Positions 34,871-47,067 of a DNA stretch of 64,000 bases are shown one piece after another (within the stretch, counting starts at the first letter, position 1; the number at the start of each line of letters is the position of its first letter). The stretch lies in contig JASDDO010000026.1 in NCBI GenBank assembly GCA_030015575.1, positions 189,125,739 to 189,189,738 on the forward strand. The letters run 5' to 3'. Below the pieces are notes generated by a model that saw only the letters and a list, made by a program, of their open reading frames with translations, was not told the origin of the DNA and did not search any database. Both the position numbers and the translations under genes were made by a program. This DNA is from Agapanthus africanus. Taxonomy: Eukaryota > Streptophyta > Magnoliopsida > Asparagales > Amaryllidaceae.

Positions 34871-36153
34871 TGTTAGTGTATATGCCCTAGAGGCCATTGC
34901 TGTATCATACTAGTTTGTATATTACTTGATGGAAGCTTGAGATATTCACAGTTGTATAGACAATCTTGCTCAAAATGGTAGTATGCTACTTGGTTTGTTT
35001 CTACTTTAATATGTGCATGTGTTTCTTTTAGCATATCGCTTATACATATTAGTAGAGCCCTTAGGATCTTTGCTTGATTTCCAGCGTTGTGATGGCAGTC
35101 ACACTTGTGGGGGCTGGGTAATCTATAAGCACATCCTTATACAGGTCCCTAGTTGTTGGATTATCGAGACGGGGCATCGATACTCCGGAGTAGACTAGCG
35201 TATGCGCTTCTCATCCCAGCAGAGGAGATGGTCTATCCCACAGCCGTCAGTACGTCGTACTTGAGATAGTATGAGGGTGCTCGTTAGGTTACGAGTACAC
35301 TGGACAGGACTCGTCGGGAACTGTTGGTTGGTATTATACCTATCGTCAGTTATCAGTTCCCAAGTGACATGAGTACAGCTTATTCCGCTGACTTGACACT
35401 GTCACTTCGCCTTGAGTGTGTTCCCACTGTTCTTTGATTACTACCCTACCACGGCTCAAAGGAATCGTGCAAACAGGTAGTAGTTGGGTGCAGTCCCGAA
35501 GCACTTGGAGGCAGTGACGGTTAGACAAGATTCGTCCCTCCCGGTATTCGGGGTTGATATCGCGCTGTGTCTAGGAGAGCCATTATGCATAGGCGTCCCT
35601 GGCCAGGGCAAGCGAGATATACTGGTAGGTTTCCAGTGTTATCTTAGGGTGTTCTGGGCTACACTCCGACACGACTTGTACCGCTATTAGGGGACTGACA
35701 TTCACCACCCCCTAGGCCCGCCATGCGATATTCTCAGACGAACAGACCGGGCTGTACGGAGATTGTCACATTCAGGCTCAGTAGGAGTTCGGACCCTCAT
35801 CGGCCTTCTTATCGACATCTACCTTGGGACCGTTACGTACAGCTAGTGCCACATGCGGTCTGTGGTTAAACCCACTGCTAGTGTAGTGTCGAGTCTTTAG
35901 AGTCCCACACAGAGAGTTTCCCTGCACTGAGCGAAACGTGCAGAGGCCGTATGGTTCTACGGCAGGGCTACGATCACTTACATGCACTTGTGTACGTATG
36001 CTATTCGGGCAGGCAATACTAGTAGGCTTTGGTTTAAGCCGGATCCTAGTATTGTACGGATGGATTTGTTTTATCTTCTGTGCATTCATTTTCTACGGAA
36101 TGCGGATGCGGGTGTGTATGCACAGTAGTGAGGAGCGAAGAAGAAGGAGGTGC

Positions 36154-36251
36154 CTCATTAGGGTTTTAACAGTTGATTCGGTCAAAACCATTATGAGGCG
36201 GACTCATTAGGGTTTTGGCAGTTGGTTCGGTCAAAACCATTATGAGCCGGG
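36154..36251 (+). repeat. 49-bp tandem duplication in the H LTR, with inverted repeat
   Basis: Two adjacent copies starting CTCATTAGGGTTTT. Each holds an inverted repeat of GGTTTT(G/A)(A/G)C and GTCAAAACC around a 10-base loop. The same pair is present in the 3' LTR at 44130-44228, so it predates insertion. Confidence 0.85.
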
Positions 36252-36300
36252 GACATTCTTTACTAATCTTTTTAGTGATAATTATGTTATGGCTAATTGC

Positions 36301-36355
36301 TTTGACCATTTGACCATACTTGACTTTGTTGACCGTTTGACCAAAGTTGACTTGG
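36301..36355 (+). promoter_or_regulatory. W-box-like TTGAC cluster in the H LTR
   Basis: Six TTGAC(C/T) motifs in about 55 bases, repeated in the 3' LTR at about 44277-44331. TTGAC is the WRKY-factor core. A stress-responsive LTR promoter is an inference. Confidence 0.5.
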
Positions 36356-37011
36356 ACCTTCATGAGAGGTCTAGAGTATTCTTTGGTTTTCTTTTTATTT
36401 TTGATATGAAAATAGTCAATTCAAATGTAGCCATCAACTTTATCATGAAAGGATTAGTAATGATGATGTTTATGTATTATTGCAACCATGGTTCATTTTC
36501 TTAGTTCATTATTGATTTCTCATTCTCTCTCTTAAAAAAAAAAGAAAAAGCTCCATGGTTGCTAGTTCTTCTTCCTCCTCTTGAAAATTCCTTTGATCTC
36601 ATGTGTTGAGAGAAAAAGGATCCAAATAGATAAACACATCCATCTACCTCTTCTACGCAACCTAGGACATCAAGCCTAGCGATCTTGTTGCCCTAGTTGC
36701 CTCGGCTTGAGGTGGAGCTCGGAGCATAACTCTCGGGTGGATCGTCTTCGACTCAAGGGGGCCGCGGAGGTGATCAAGATCCGGATCGATCCTTGGAGAT
36801 CAGATGGACGAGCAGGACAGCGGAGAAAAGACCCGAAGGACCGGTATCGTGAGGTATAATCTCTATGGCATAGTAGATAGAACCTTATATTGTTTGCTAG
36901 GTTTTTGTTTAGCAAAGATCCTTTTTTAGTCCATGTTGCTTCGTGTCAAAAATCGTTTTTTACCGTTTCCGCCACCCCGTAAGAACCGGGGTGAGCAACA
37001 TAGACTTACAG

Positions 37012-37023
37012 TGGTATCAGAGC
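37012..37023 (+). other. Primer-binding site of H
   Basis: TGGTATCAGAGC, the canonical plant copia site matching initiator-Met tRNA, lies one base after the LTR. Confidence 0.93.
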
Positions 37024-39136
37024 CTAGCTAAACATAAACCAGCATGTTAGCAAAGTATTTAGAATTTCGATCGGAAAAAAATCGCAAAACAAGTCCGGGA
37101 AAAATCAACTTTCTGCCGATTTTCAAAACAGCTCCAAAAATTATTTAACATACATGAAAAATCGGCTCAGGGTTTTCTAAAAACACCCACCAAAAACGAT
37201 CCAGTGACTCGGTCAAAGCGCCACGAAACCACGGCAAGAACAGGCTTCTTGCCGTGGATCCGCGGCCGAGTTGACTCGGTCGCGGACCGTTTTTTGTGCA
37301 GTGTTCTTAGTTGGATGTTTTGGGATTTTTAGTATATGTTGTTTCTGCCCAGAATTTCCAGAGAACAAATTTGAGTTTGGCGTGGTTACAAATCCGTATT
37401 TTGATCGAAATTCCGTAGACTTTGGCTAATGGATTTTATCTGTGATGTGATATATGTATTGAACGTCTGCTAATCGCTTTACGTTGATTAGTTGGGGTTA
37501 TACATATCTGTGATCTGTAATGTTGATGGTTTGTGTATATGAACTCGTTGGATTGTCGCAGATGATTAGCCGGGGATGTGAGATGAGAGTATTCTTTTTC
37601 TTTCATTCAATGTAATATTTGTAATTGATGTAATATTATTTTATGGCCGCACATCCGGGATGAGGTTGTAGCCGCCATTGTATAATTTCTTTTACTGTTT
37701 TTGCTCCTAGGATAGACCCAAGGTGGGGTGCACAAACTACCGGGTATCTTGAAGTGCCGAGTGTCCTACTCACGTTGTTGAGGGAGGTTGCTTCGCTTCG
37801 GGTACTTGGCGGTTAGTTTGCCGCACCCGTAGCGGTCTAGGATGGGGTATTGGCTATTCATCGCGACCGTGTAATCCGTCTTTCGTTGCTGGCTCGAACG
37901 AAACGTGGATTCCTAGTATATCCAAAGTGTTCATCTGTGATCTGGAATGGCTATCATTGCATCTGACGAATGTAAATATCTATATATGATATCTATTTAG
38001 GCGTTGCTTATGTTTTGCATCCGCGCTAGTCCAGCCCCCGCTCTGTCGTTAGTTAAGTAACCTAACGGGTGATGACGGGGCCCCGTGGTGAATGCGGATG
38101 GCATAAGCGTACGTCATATTTTCGTTATTTTCTGCAATGGTAGGATTAAATGATGGGACGCATTAAATTAATGCAAGAAAATAAACCAAAGTAAAGTCGT
38201 TGGAACACTTTCAAAACCACTCGGTTCTTTTCAAAAACCAACTTTTAAACGCGGAGCTTGAACCACTCCTTTTAAAAGTTATCTCGTTCCATCGATTATA
38301 TCAAGTTCACTACGTTCACGGTTTCGCCAAAACCATTCGTAGCCCTCCATCATTTCAGTTAAATATTCGGTAGTATTCAAGCTATGTATTTTGACCTAGC
38401 TATGTATTTTGACCTACGCTAAGGCTTAGTGATTGGTAGCTGGCGGATATTTATCTGTAGCATAGATAGATGCGTTGATTTCGGACAGTCGTACTACTAT
38501 TTTGGCCAACTTCAAGGGTATGTACGGGTGGGTTCAAATTAACCTGGATAATGATGGGTAGAACTTGACATATGACTTATGATATTTTGGCCTACGTTAA
38601 GGTCATAAGAGCATGGGAAAAAATCCACATCGGGAGTTTCTAAAGAAACTGAAACTTGCTAGTGCTGCATACCATTTGGAGTGTGATGATTCTGGTAGGA
38701 TTCCTTCAGTTCTATCACACGATGATATTTGGATCCTGATCCTACTGTGAGTATATGCTACTCCTCGGGAACTTTCTCACTTAACGATCAATGCTATAAA
38801 CCAAGTAGGTGTCTAGAAAGGTGTTAGCGGGGCTACGCCCACAGGGAAAAGAGGTTACTTAATTAAGGAACTTCGTGAAAGCGTTGGAAAACCTCCCTCG
38901 AAGTACCGACACTAGCCTGGCTGAACGGTTAAGCAAGTATTGTACGGTGAGATTGATCCCGACTAATTCTTCCTTTTTGGTTTGAGGAGGGATTCGAGAG
39001 ACAGTAGGAGCCATCCTGTTTAGATAAATTAAAAAACCAATCTAAACTTGCAAGAGCATCATGCTGAGTGTTTTCTTCTCTCTCTCTTAATTGCAGCGAC
39101 CCAGTGACCACACATAGGTTACATCTAGATAATAAA
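37024..39136 (+). other. Untranslated leader of H
   Basis: About 2.1 kb with no credible coding region. It shares blocks with E and G (AGGATAGACCCAAGGTGGGG near 37709; GTTAGTTAAGTAACCTAAC near 38048; GGCCTACGTTAAGGTC at 38589-38604) and ends with CTCTCTCTTAATTGCAG (39080-39096). The gag-like ATG follows at 39137. Confidence 0.8.
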
Positions 39137-39780
39137 ATGACTGGATCTGACTGTTATGACTGGCAAAGGTCTGTCCAGATGTCCATTGCCCATGACAAGC
39201 TGGGACACCTCTTAACTAATCCAAGCTTTGCCGTCTCAGGACCAGTTTCCCCTGTCATGGATATTGATATCCGTAAGACATCGGAAAAGGACTGTGCGAA
39301 GGTGCCTCGTGTTACCCTCAGTTGATTGTGCATACCAGAGGCAGCACGAGAAGATGGACTTAGTTTCTATCTTCCTTCATAACAAAGATTTAAATGGAGA
39401 GCAATCTTGTATCGCAAGATATGAGACCTCGAACGAATTGCTTCCAGCGAGGTTGGCTGTCGGGTCATCTGTAGGGGGCAACATCCTTACAGAGACCAGC
39501 TATTTTGAGCCCACAGACCTGAAGACCACGTTGAAGAACGGGTCAGATGTTGACTTGATTCTACAGTCTCTACCTTCTACCCTGAAGGAAACTAGGGAAG
39601 TAGAAGGGAAGGGAAGGGCTAAAGTTTCGGGGCTGGATGTAGTAAAAGAGGGACGTTTCTATTGTTATGGGAATGAACATTGGCAGAAGGATTGTAGGGA
39701 TAGTAAAGCCAGTAGCCAGGATTCGAAGCATGTTGTGGCTTTGGCTTCGGGTGTGTTTGTAATAGAGAACTGTATGTCAG
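39137..39780 (+). pseudogene. H gag remnant
   Basis: A shortened and decayed copia Gag, recognisable from MTGSDCYDWQRSVQMSIAHD, GEQSCIARYETSNELL and LILQSLPST, with a zinc-knuckle-like remnant near 39650-39690. More diverged from A and G than the pol region is. Confidence 0.8.
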
Positions 39781-42700
39781 TTAACCCTACTTCCTGGGTA
39801 TTGGATACCGGATCAGGATCTCACATCTGTAATTCGTTACAGGCTCTGAGAAACCATAGGGTTATCAGGATAGGTGATATGACTCTCAGGGTTGCTAACG
39901 GAATGAGCATGAACGCTGAATCCGTAGGGGAATATCATCTTGGACTGACAACTGGGCAGATATTGATTCTGCGTAACTGTTTTTATGTACCAGGTGCGAC
40001 TTGTAATATCATATCTGTATCCATACTTTCTAGGGAAGGATATGATTTTACTTTTGTAAGCCATGTGGTCCACATCCACCTAAATCAAGTTCTGATTGGG
40101 TTAGGTACATTAAAAATCGGGATATACGTATTAAATCAAGCTCAGATTTTCAGTGTCCAGAACACACTTAAAAGAAAGTCTCCAGAAATAAATCAGGCTT
40201 TCTTATGGCATTGTAGACTGGGTCACATCAATGAGAGAAGATTGACGAAGTTACATACAGGAGGATATTTGGATCCGTTCGAATATCAATCATATACAAC
40301 TTGTCAATCCTGTCTCAAAGGAAAGATGACAAAGACTCCGTTTACTGGACAGGAAGTAAGAGCGAGCGAGCTCTTGGGGCTCATACACAGCGATGTGTGC
40401 GGTCCAATGTCTACACATGCGTGAAGCGGTTATTCTTACTTCATTACTTTTACGGATGATTTTTCAAGGTTCGGGCATGTCTTCTTAATGAAGCATAAAT
40501 CTTAAGCCTTTAAAAAATTCCAAGAATACAAGAATGGAGTTGAAAAACAAACAGGCAAAAGTATCAAGACACTTAGATCTGATCGAGGTGGTGAATACTT
40601 GAGTGCCGAGTTCCTGGATTACCTAAAAGAGAATGGAATTATCTCTCTGCTTACTCCTCCATACACTCCACAACATAACGGTGTATCGGAGAGACGGAAC
40701 CGAACCCTATTGGATATGGTGTGTTCCATGATGAGTAACGCTGAGTTACCGCGATCATTCTGGGGATATGCACTAGAATCAGCTGCATATCTTTTGAACC
40801 GAGTTCCAACTAAAACTGTGCCTACCACACCATATCAGATATGGAGTGGGAAGAAACCATATTTTCAATATCTGAAGATTTGGGGATGTCCAGCTTTTGT
40901 CAAAAAGCAGCATGCGGACAAACTCGAGGCACGCTCAGTACAGTGCAAGTTTGTGGGATACCCAAAGAACTCCAGGGGGTATCTTTTCTATTACACAGAA
41001 GAACAAAAGGTCTTTGTCTCTCGTAATGCCCACTTTCTGGAACATCAGTTCTTAGAAAAAGAAATAAGTGGGAGCGCAATAGAACTGGAAGAAATTCCAG
41101 AACCACAAACTATTACTGAAAGCTTAGTAGAGCCAAAAGAACAGGACATTCCTACGCCGCTCCGCAGGAGTAGTAGGCAGTCTCATCCGCTCGAAAGATA
41201 CTAAGGTTTTCTCGTAGACGGGGATAGAGAGGATTGCACTATTGATTATGGTGAGCCTACTAGCTTCTAGCAAACCATTCAGAGAGGTGACTCAGTAAAA
41301 TGGATGGATGCAATGCGGACCGAGATGGAGTCCATGTACACTAACAAAGTTTGGACTTTGGACTTTGCTCCAGAAGGGGTAAAACCCGTAGGCTGCAAAT
41401 GGATCTTCAGAGAGAAGATTGGTGTAGATGGGCAGGTTGAAACCTATAAAGCTAGACTTGTTGCAAAAGGTTTTCGTCAAAGACCTGGTTTGGACTATGA
41501 TGAGACCTTTTCTCCAATGGCTATGCTTAAATCCATTCGGATCCTTCTTGCAATTGCTGCTTTCCACGATTATGAAATCTGGCAGATGGACGTAAAGACG
41601 GCTTTCCTAAATGGAACTTTAGAAGAGTGCGTCTCTATGCATCAGCCGGAGGGATTCATTCAGAGTGGGAGCAGCGGTAAAGTGTGCAAGTTGCTCAAGT
41701 CTATCTATGGACTGAAGCAGGCATCGCGGAGTTGGAACATCTGCTTTGATGATACTGTCAATGAATTCGACTTTATCAAAAACCCATATGAACCATGCAT
41801 TTACAGTAAGGTTGTAGGGAGAACTGTGCTATTCCTTGTCTTGTACGTGGATGACATTCTCCTAATAGGAAATGATATTCCTATGCTACAGTCAGTCAAA
41901 GGATTCTTGTCACAGAGGTTCTCCATAAGGGACCTGGGCGATACCAACTACATTCTGGGGATCTAGATCTATCGTGATAGATCTAAGAGGATGTTGGGAC
42001 TTTCACAGTCTAGGTACATCGACACCATACTGAAATGATTCAGTATGGAAGATTCAAAGCGCGGTAATCTACCGGCTTGTCACGGAATCACCCTCTCCAA
42101 AGAGATGTCTTCCAAGACTGATTTGGAAAGGGCTCACATGTCATCTATACCCTACGCATCGGCGGTAGGCTCTATAATGTATTCGATGTTGTGTACCAGA
42201 CCCGATGTAGCATACGCATTGAGCGTTGTAAGCCGGTATCAGTCGGACCCAGGGGAGAAACACTGGATAGCGGTAAAGAACATTCTCAAGTACCTGAGAA
42301 GGACTAAGGAGATGTTCTTGGTGTATGGCGGAAAAGACCTCCAGATCGAGGCCTTTGCTGACTCTATCTTCCAGAGTGATAAGTATGACTTCAAGTCCAT
42401 GTCGGGTTATGTCTTTACCCTCAATGGAGGGGCGGTTTGCTGGAAGAGCTCTAAGCAGGAAACCGTTTCTGACTCAACTATGGAAGCGGAGTACATAGCT
42501 GCTTGTGATGCCGCAAAAGAAGCTGTCTGGATGAAGAAGTTCCTCACGGAGCTTCAGGTGGTTCCTACCATTGTTGATCCAATACCGCTGTATTGTGACA
42601 ACAATGGCGCTATACCTTTAGCGAAGGAACCCAGGTCCCATCAAAAGTCCAGGCACATTTTAAGGCGGTACCACATGATAAGGGAGATCGTAGATCGCCG

Positions 42701-42830
42701 GGAGATCGAGGTGAAGAGAGTAAATTTGGAGAATAACACTGCAGATCCAATCACGAAGGCCATACCCCAGACTCAGTTTGAGCGGCTGATCGAGATGATA
42801 GGTCTTCGATACGCCAATACATGGCCTTAG
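39781..42830 (+). pseudogene. H pol region (PR-IN-RT-RH)
   Basis: Protease WVLDTGSGSHICN (about 39798-39836); GAG-pre-integrase HCRLGHINERRL (about 40209); integrase core (about 40380-40720) with TPQHNGVSERRNRTL; RT with YDETFSPMAMLKSIRILL, DVKTAFLNG and LYVDDILLIGND (about 41300-41960); RNase H with [20 protein letters not shown] and YCDNNGAIPLAKEP (about 42280-42830). The RNase H part is the best preserved of the three copia copies. Broken by several lesions overall. Confidence 0.92.
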
Positions 42831-42832
42831 TG

Positions 42833-42844
42833 CAAGTGGGAGAT
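42833..42844 (+). other. Polypurine tract of H
   Basis: AAGTGGGAGAT directly precedes the 3' LTR start at 42845. Confidence 0.85.
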
Positions 42845-44993
42845 TGTTAGTGTATATGCCCTAGAGGCCATCACTGTATCATACTAGTTTGTATATTACT
42901 TGATGGAAGCTTGGGATATTCACAGTTGTATAGACAATCTTGCTCAAAATGTTAGTATGCTACTTGGTTTGTTTCTACTTTAATATGTACACGTGTTTCT
43001 TTTAGCATATCGCTTATACATATTAGTAGAGCCCTTAGGATCTTTGCTTGATTACCAGCGTTGTGATGGCAGTCACATTTGTAGGGGCTGGGTAATCTAT
43101 AAGCACATCCTTATACATGTCCCTAATCGTTGGATTATCGAGACGGGACATCGATACTCCGGAGTAGACTAGCGTATGCGCTTCTTATCCCAGCAGGGGA
43201 GATGGTCTGTCCCACAGCCGTCAGTACGTCGTACTTGAGATACTATGCGGGTGCTCGTTAGGTTACGAGTACACTGGACAGGACTTGTCGGGAACTGTTG
43301 GTTGGTATTATACCTATCGTCAGTTATCAGTTCCCAGGTGACATGAGTACAGCTTAGTCCGCTGACTTTACACTGTCACTTCGCCTCGAGTGTGTTCCCA
43401 CTGTTCTTTGATTACTACCCTACCACGGCTCAAAGGAGTCGTGCAAATAGGTAGTAGTTGGGTGCAGTCCCGAAGCACTTGGAGGCAGTGACGGTTAGAC
43501 AGGATTCGTCTCTCCAGGTATTGGGGGTTGATATCTCACTGTGTCTAGGAGAGCCATTACACATAGTCGTCCCTGGCCAGGGCAAGCGAGATATACTGGT
43601 ATGTTTCCGGTGTTATCTTAGGGTGTTCTCGGCTACACTCCGACTCGACTTGTACCGCTATTAGGGGACTGACGTTCACCACCCCCTAGGCCTGCCATGC
43701 GATATATTCTCAGATGAACAGACCGGGCTGTACGGAGATTGTCACATTCAGGCTCAGTAGGAGTTCAGACCCTCATCGGCCTTCTTATCGACATCTACCT
43801 GGGGACCGTTGCGTACAGCTAGTGCCGCTTGCGGTCTGTGGTTAAACCCACTGCCAGTGTAGTGTTGAGTCTTTAGAGTCCCACACAGAGAGTTTCCCTG
43901 CACTGAGCGAAACGTGCAAAGGCCGTATGGTTTTACGGCAGGGTTACGATCACTTACGTGCACTTGTGTACGTATGCTGTTCGGGCAGGAAATACTAGTG
44001 GGCTTTGGTTTAAGCCGGATCCTAGTATTGTACGGATGGATTTGTTTTGTCTTCTGTGCATTCGTTTTCTACGGAATGCGGATGCGGGTGTGTATGCACA
44101 GTAATGAGTTGCGAAGAAGAAGGAGGTGCCTCATTAGGGTTTTGACAGTTGATTCGGTCAAAACCATTATGAGGCGGACTCATTAGGGTTTTGGCAGTTG
44201 GTTCGGTCAAAACCATTATGAGCCGGGGACATTCTTTACTAATATTTTTAGTGATAATTATGTTATGGCTAATTGCTTTGACCATTTGACCATACTTGAC
44301 TTTGTTGACCGTTTGACCAAAGTTGACTTGGACCTTCATGAGAGGTCTAGAGTATTCTTTGGTTTTCTTTTTATTTTTGATATGAAAATGGTCAATTCAA
44401 ATGTAGCCATCAACTTTATCATGAAAGGATTAGTAATGATGATGTTTATGTATTATTGCAACCATGGTTCATTTTCTTAGTTCATTATTGATTTCTCATT
44501 CTCTCTCTTACTTAGAAAAAAAAAAGAAAAAGCTCCATGGTTGCTAGTTCTTCTTCCTCCTCTTGAAAATTCCTTTGATCTCATGTGTTGAGAGAAAAAG
44601 GATGCAAATAGATAAACACATCCATCTACCTCTTCTACATAACCTAGGACATCAAGCCTAGCGATCTTGTTGCCCTAGTTGCCTCGGCTCGAGGTGGAGC
44701 TCGGAGCATAACTCTCGGGTGGATCGTCTTCGACTCAAGGGGGCCGCGGAGGTGATCAAGATCCGGATCGATCCTCGGAGCTCAGATGGACGAGCTGGAC
44801 AGCGGAGAAAAGACCCGAAGGACCGGTATCGTGAGGTATAATCTCTATGGCATAGTAGATAGAACCTCATATTGTTTGCTAGGTTTTTGTTTAGCAAAGA
44901 TCCTTCTTTTAGTCCATGTTGCTTCGTATCAAAAATCATTTTTTACCGTTTCCGCCACCCCGTAAGAACCGGGGTGAGCAACATGGACTTACA
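42845..44993 (+). repeat. 3' LTR of H
   Basis: About 2.15 kb, ATGGACTTACA end, carrying the same 49-bp duplication and TTGAC cluster as the 5' LTR. Followed by target duplication GATGA and resumed F coding sequence. Confidence 0.95.
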
Positions 44994-45690
44994 GATGAAG
45001 AAGGAAATGTTCTGTTAAAAGACACTAACCCTAAACTAAAACGAGGTCGCGCTTTGAAAATGCCAAGTCCGTCGTTAGAAGAAAAGATGGACAAGCTAAT
45101 AAGGGAAGGGGGTCAAAAGGTTCGGGTTGACCATAGCCGTGAAATGGCCATTTACGAAAAAGCCAGGACGCAGAGCCTCCTTTAGCAGGCTACGGAGAAT
45201 GACAATGTCTTTCGTCACCAATCTATCATACGCAAGACCCGGAGCAGAGGCAAAAATAAACCAAAGAACGTAAAAAAAAACTTTCGACAACGGCAAAGAG
45301 GGTCTGAGAAGCCACGCAATCAAGAATCAAGCAGCCGGGATCCGTCTCTTATAAAGAAGATGGGTCGAGAATATTCTTTTCCCTAAGACAAGACAAAGAA
45401 GATATTCAATCTTGTAATGAAACATCAGATGATGACACTCCCGGAGTCCAAGCACCTCGAGCAAGCAAACGAGGTCTCTCATCCGGACTATTGCTCCTAT
45501 CACCAAGCAATAAGACATCCTCTCGAAAACTATTTCACCTTCAAGAACTGGGTCAAAGACCAATACCAACTCGGCAAATTCGCTCTATCCACCAACCGGA
45601 GGGTAGACCCACCACAGAAGCATGAACCGAAAGCCACGTATGCGGTGAGAGTAGAACCAGACCAACATCGGTCTTGGAAGAGATCTCGTA
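44994..45690 (+). pseudogene. F linker between protease and RT, second part, with a third knuckle-like module
   Basis: F coding sequence resumes after H. Around 45492-45533 the module CSYHQAIRHPLENYF, followed by FKNWVKDQYQLGKFALS, closely repeats the gag module at 22342 (FKGWIEDQYQQGKFTLS). The preceding stretch also echoes the gag copy. This is an internal duplication placed downstream of the protease. Broken by lesions. Confidence 0.7.
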
Positions 45691-46765
45691 CCTGTCACGT
45701 AATAACGCTATCAGAAGAAGAGCCCGAAAATATGGATGATCTCGCCAGGTGCTTCGAAAATGATGATGACGAGGTGATCTCCGAGTTTCCACCGGCACCA
45801 AAAAAGATGGAAGATGGAATACATACTACTGCAGATAACCTCAGAAAATTCAACTTGGGGACGACAAATGACCCACTACCGACGTTCGTCAGTGAGCTGT
45901 TGTCTGAAGAAAAGGTGGCTACGCTTAAAGACGTGCTCATGTAGTATAAAGATTTCTTTGCATGGAACTATTCAGAGATGCTGGGACTCGATCCAGAGAT
46001 TGTTGTACACAAATTGGCGACATCTCCGGACGTCAGGCCGATCAAACAAGTACCGAGAAGAATGCGGCTCGAGCTTGAGATGAGCATCAATGCCGAAGTC
46101 AAGAAGCTAATCGACTCCGGTTTCATCCAAGAGGTTCAATATCCTGACTGGATCGCCAACATTGTATCAGTAATGAAGAAAAATGGGACGGTGCACATAT
46201 GCGTAAACTTCCGGGATCTCAACAAAGCTTGCCCGAAGGATGACTTTCCGGAACTAGTCACCAAGCTGATGATAGATAATACGTCCACTCAGGAAGTTTT
46301 CTCCTTCATGGACGGCTAATCATGATACAATCAGATAAAGATGCATCCCGAGGACCAGAAGCATACCGCTTTTCGGACCCCTTTGGGCATATTCTGCTAC
46401 AAGGTGATGCCCTTCGGTCTAAAGAACGCCGGTGCCACATATCAGAGGGCCATGACGAAGATTTTCGATGACCTCATACATGAAATCGTCGAATGCTATA
46501 TCGACGACCTCGTAGTTAAAAGCAATCATACAAGGAACATTTAGAGAATCTGAATATCGTGTTTCAGCGCCTTCGGAAATACAACTTGAAGATGAACCCT
46601 CTTAAATGTGCGTTCGGAGTTTCCTCGGGTAAATTCCTAAGATTCGTCATCCGACACCGGGGCATCGAGATAGACCCGTCGAAGATTAAGGCGATCATGG
46701 AAATGCCTCCTCCAAGAACTCTCAAGCAACTGCGGTCTCTCTAAGAAAAGCTCGCGTATATCCGG
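45691..46765 (+). pseudogene. F reverse transcriptase region
   Basis: Ty3/gypsy RT: VRPIKQVPRRMRLELE, VKKLIDSGFIQEVQYPDWIANIV, the VNFRDLNKACPKDDFP block (near 46200-46250), FRTPLGIFCYKVMPFGLKNA, the catalytic CYIDDLVVKS (near 46494-46523), and the RT-end connection (PLKCAFGVSSGKFL, GIEIDPSKIKAI). The sequence type is that of the Tat lineage. Several lesions. Confidence 0.88.
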
Positions 46766-47067
46766 TGATTTATAGCCAATCTCTCTGGAAAGTGCCGTCC
46801 TTACAGTCACCTAATGAAAAAGGAAACCCCGTTCGTCTGGGATAGCAAATGCCAAAGCGCACTAGACGAAATCAAGCAATATCTGCAGAATCCTCCAGTG
46901 TTGGCCGCTCCCGTTAAAAGAAAACCTCTCGTCCTGTATTAAACAACCCTCGAAGATTTATTAGGCGCGCTGTGGGCACAAAAGAACGACCAAGGGAAGG
47001 AGAGAGCCCTCTACTACTTGAGTTGAGTTCTACTGGGGGCAGAAAGCAATTACTCCCCCATAGAAAA
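46766..47067 (+). pseudogene. F RNase H region, part before element I
   Basis: The gypsy RT-RNase H connection and start of RNase H (a KKETPFVWD-type block near 46815, LAAPVKRKPL near 46900). The sequence breaks off at the I insertion, after a block ending YSPIEK, and continues at 59153. Confidence 0.75.

Larger units (their letters stand above)
34871..37010 (+). repeat. 5' LTR of H
   Basis: TGTTAGTGTATATGCCC ... ATAGACTTACA, 2.14 kb, longer than in G partly because of a 49-bp duplication and a TTGAC-rich stretch. Confidence 0.94.
34871..44993 (+). mobile_element. Element H: Ty1/copia retrotransposon inserted in F
   Basis: A full-length element, 10.1 kb: 5' LTR 34871-37010, PBS, leader, gag-pol, polypurine tract, 3' LTR 42845-44993. 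A perfect 5-bp target duplication GATGA (34866-34870 and 44994-44998). LTRs are about 97% alike in the first 190 bases. The coding region is broken by about six lesions, and gag is the most decayed part. Confidence 0.96.

Noticed and set aside
37012-37023. tRNA gene at TGGTATCAGAGC
   Set aside because: Only the 12-base primer-binding complement is present; there is no cloverleaf around it.
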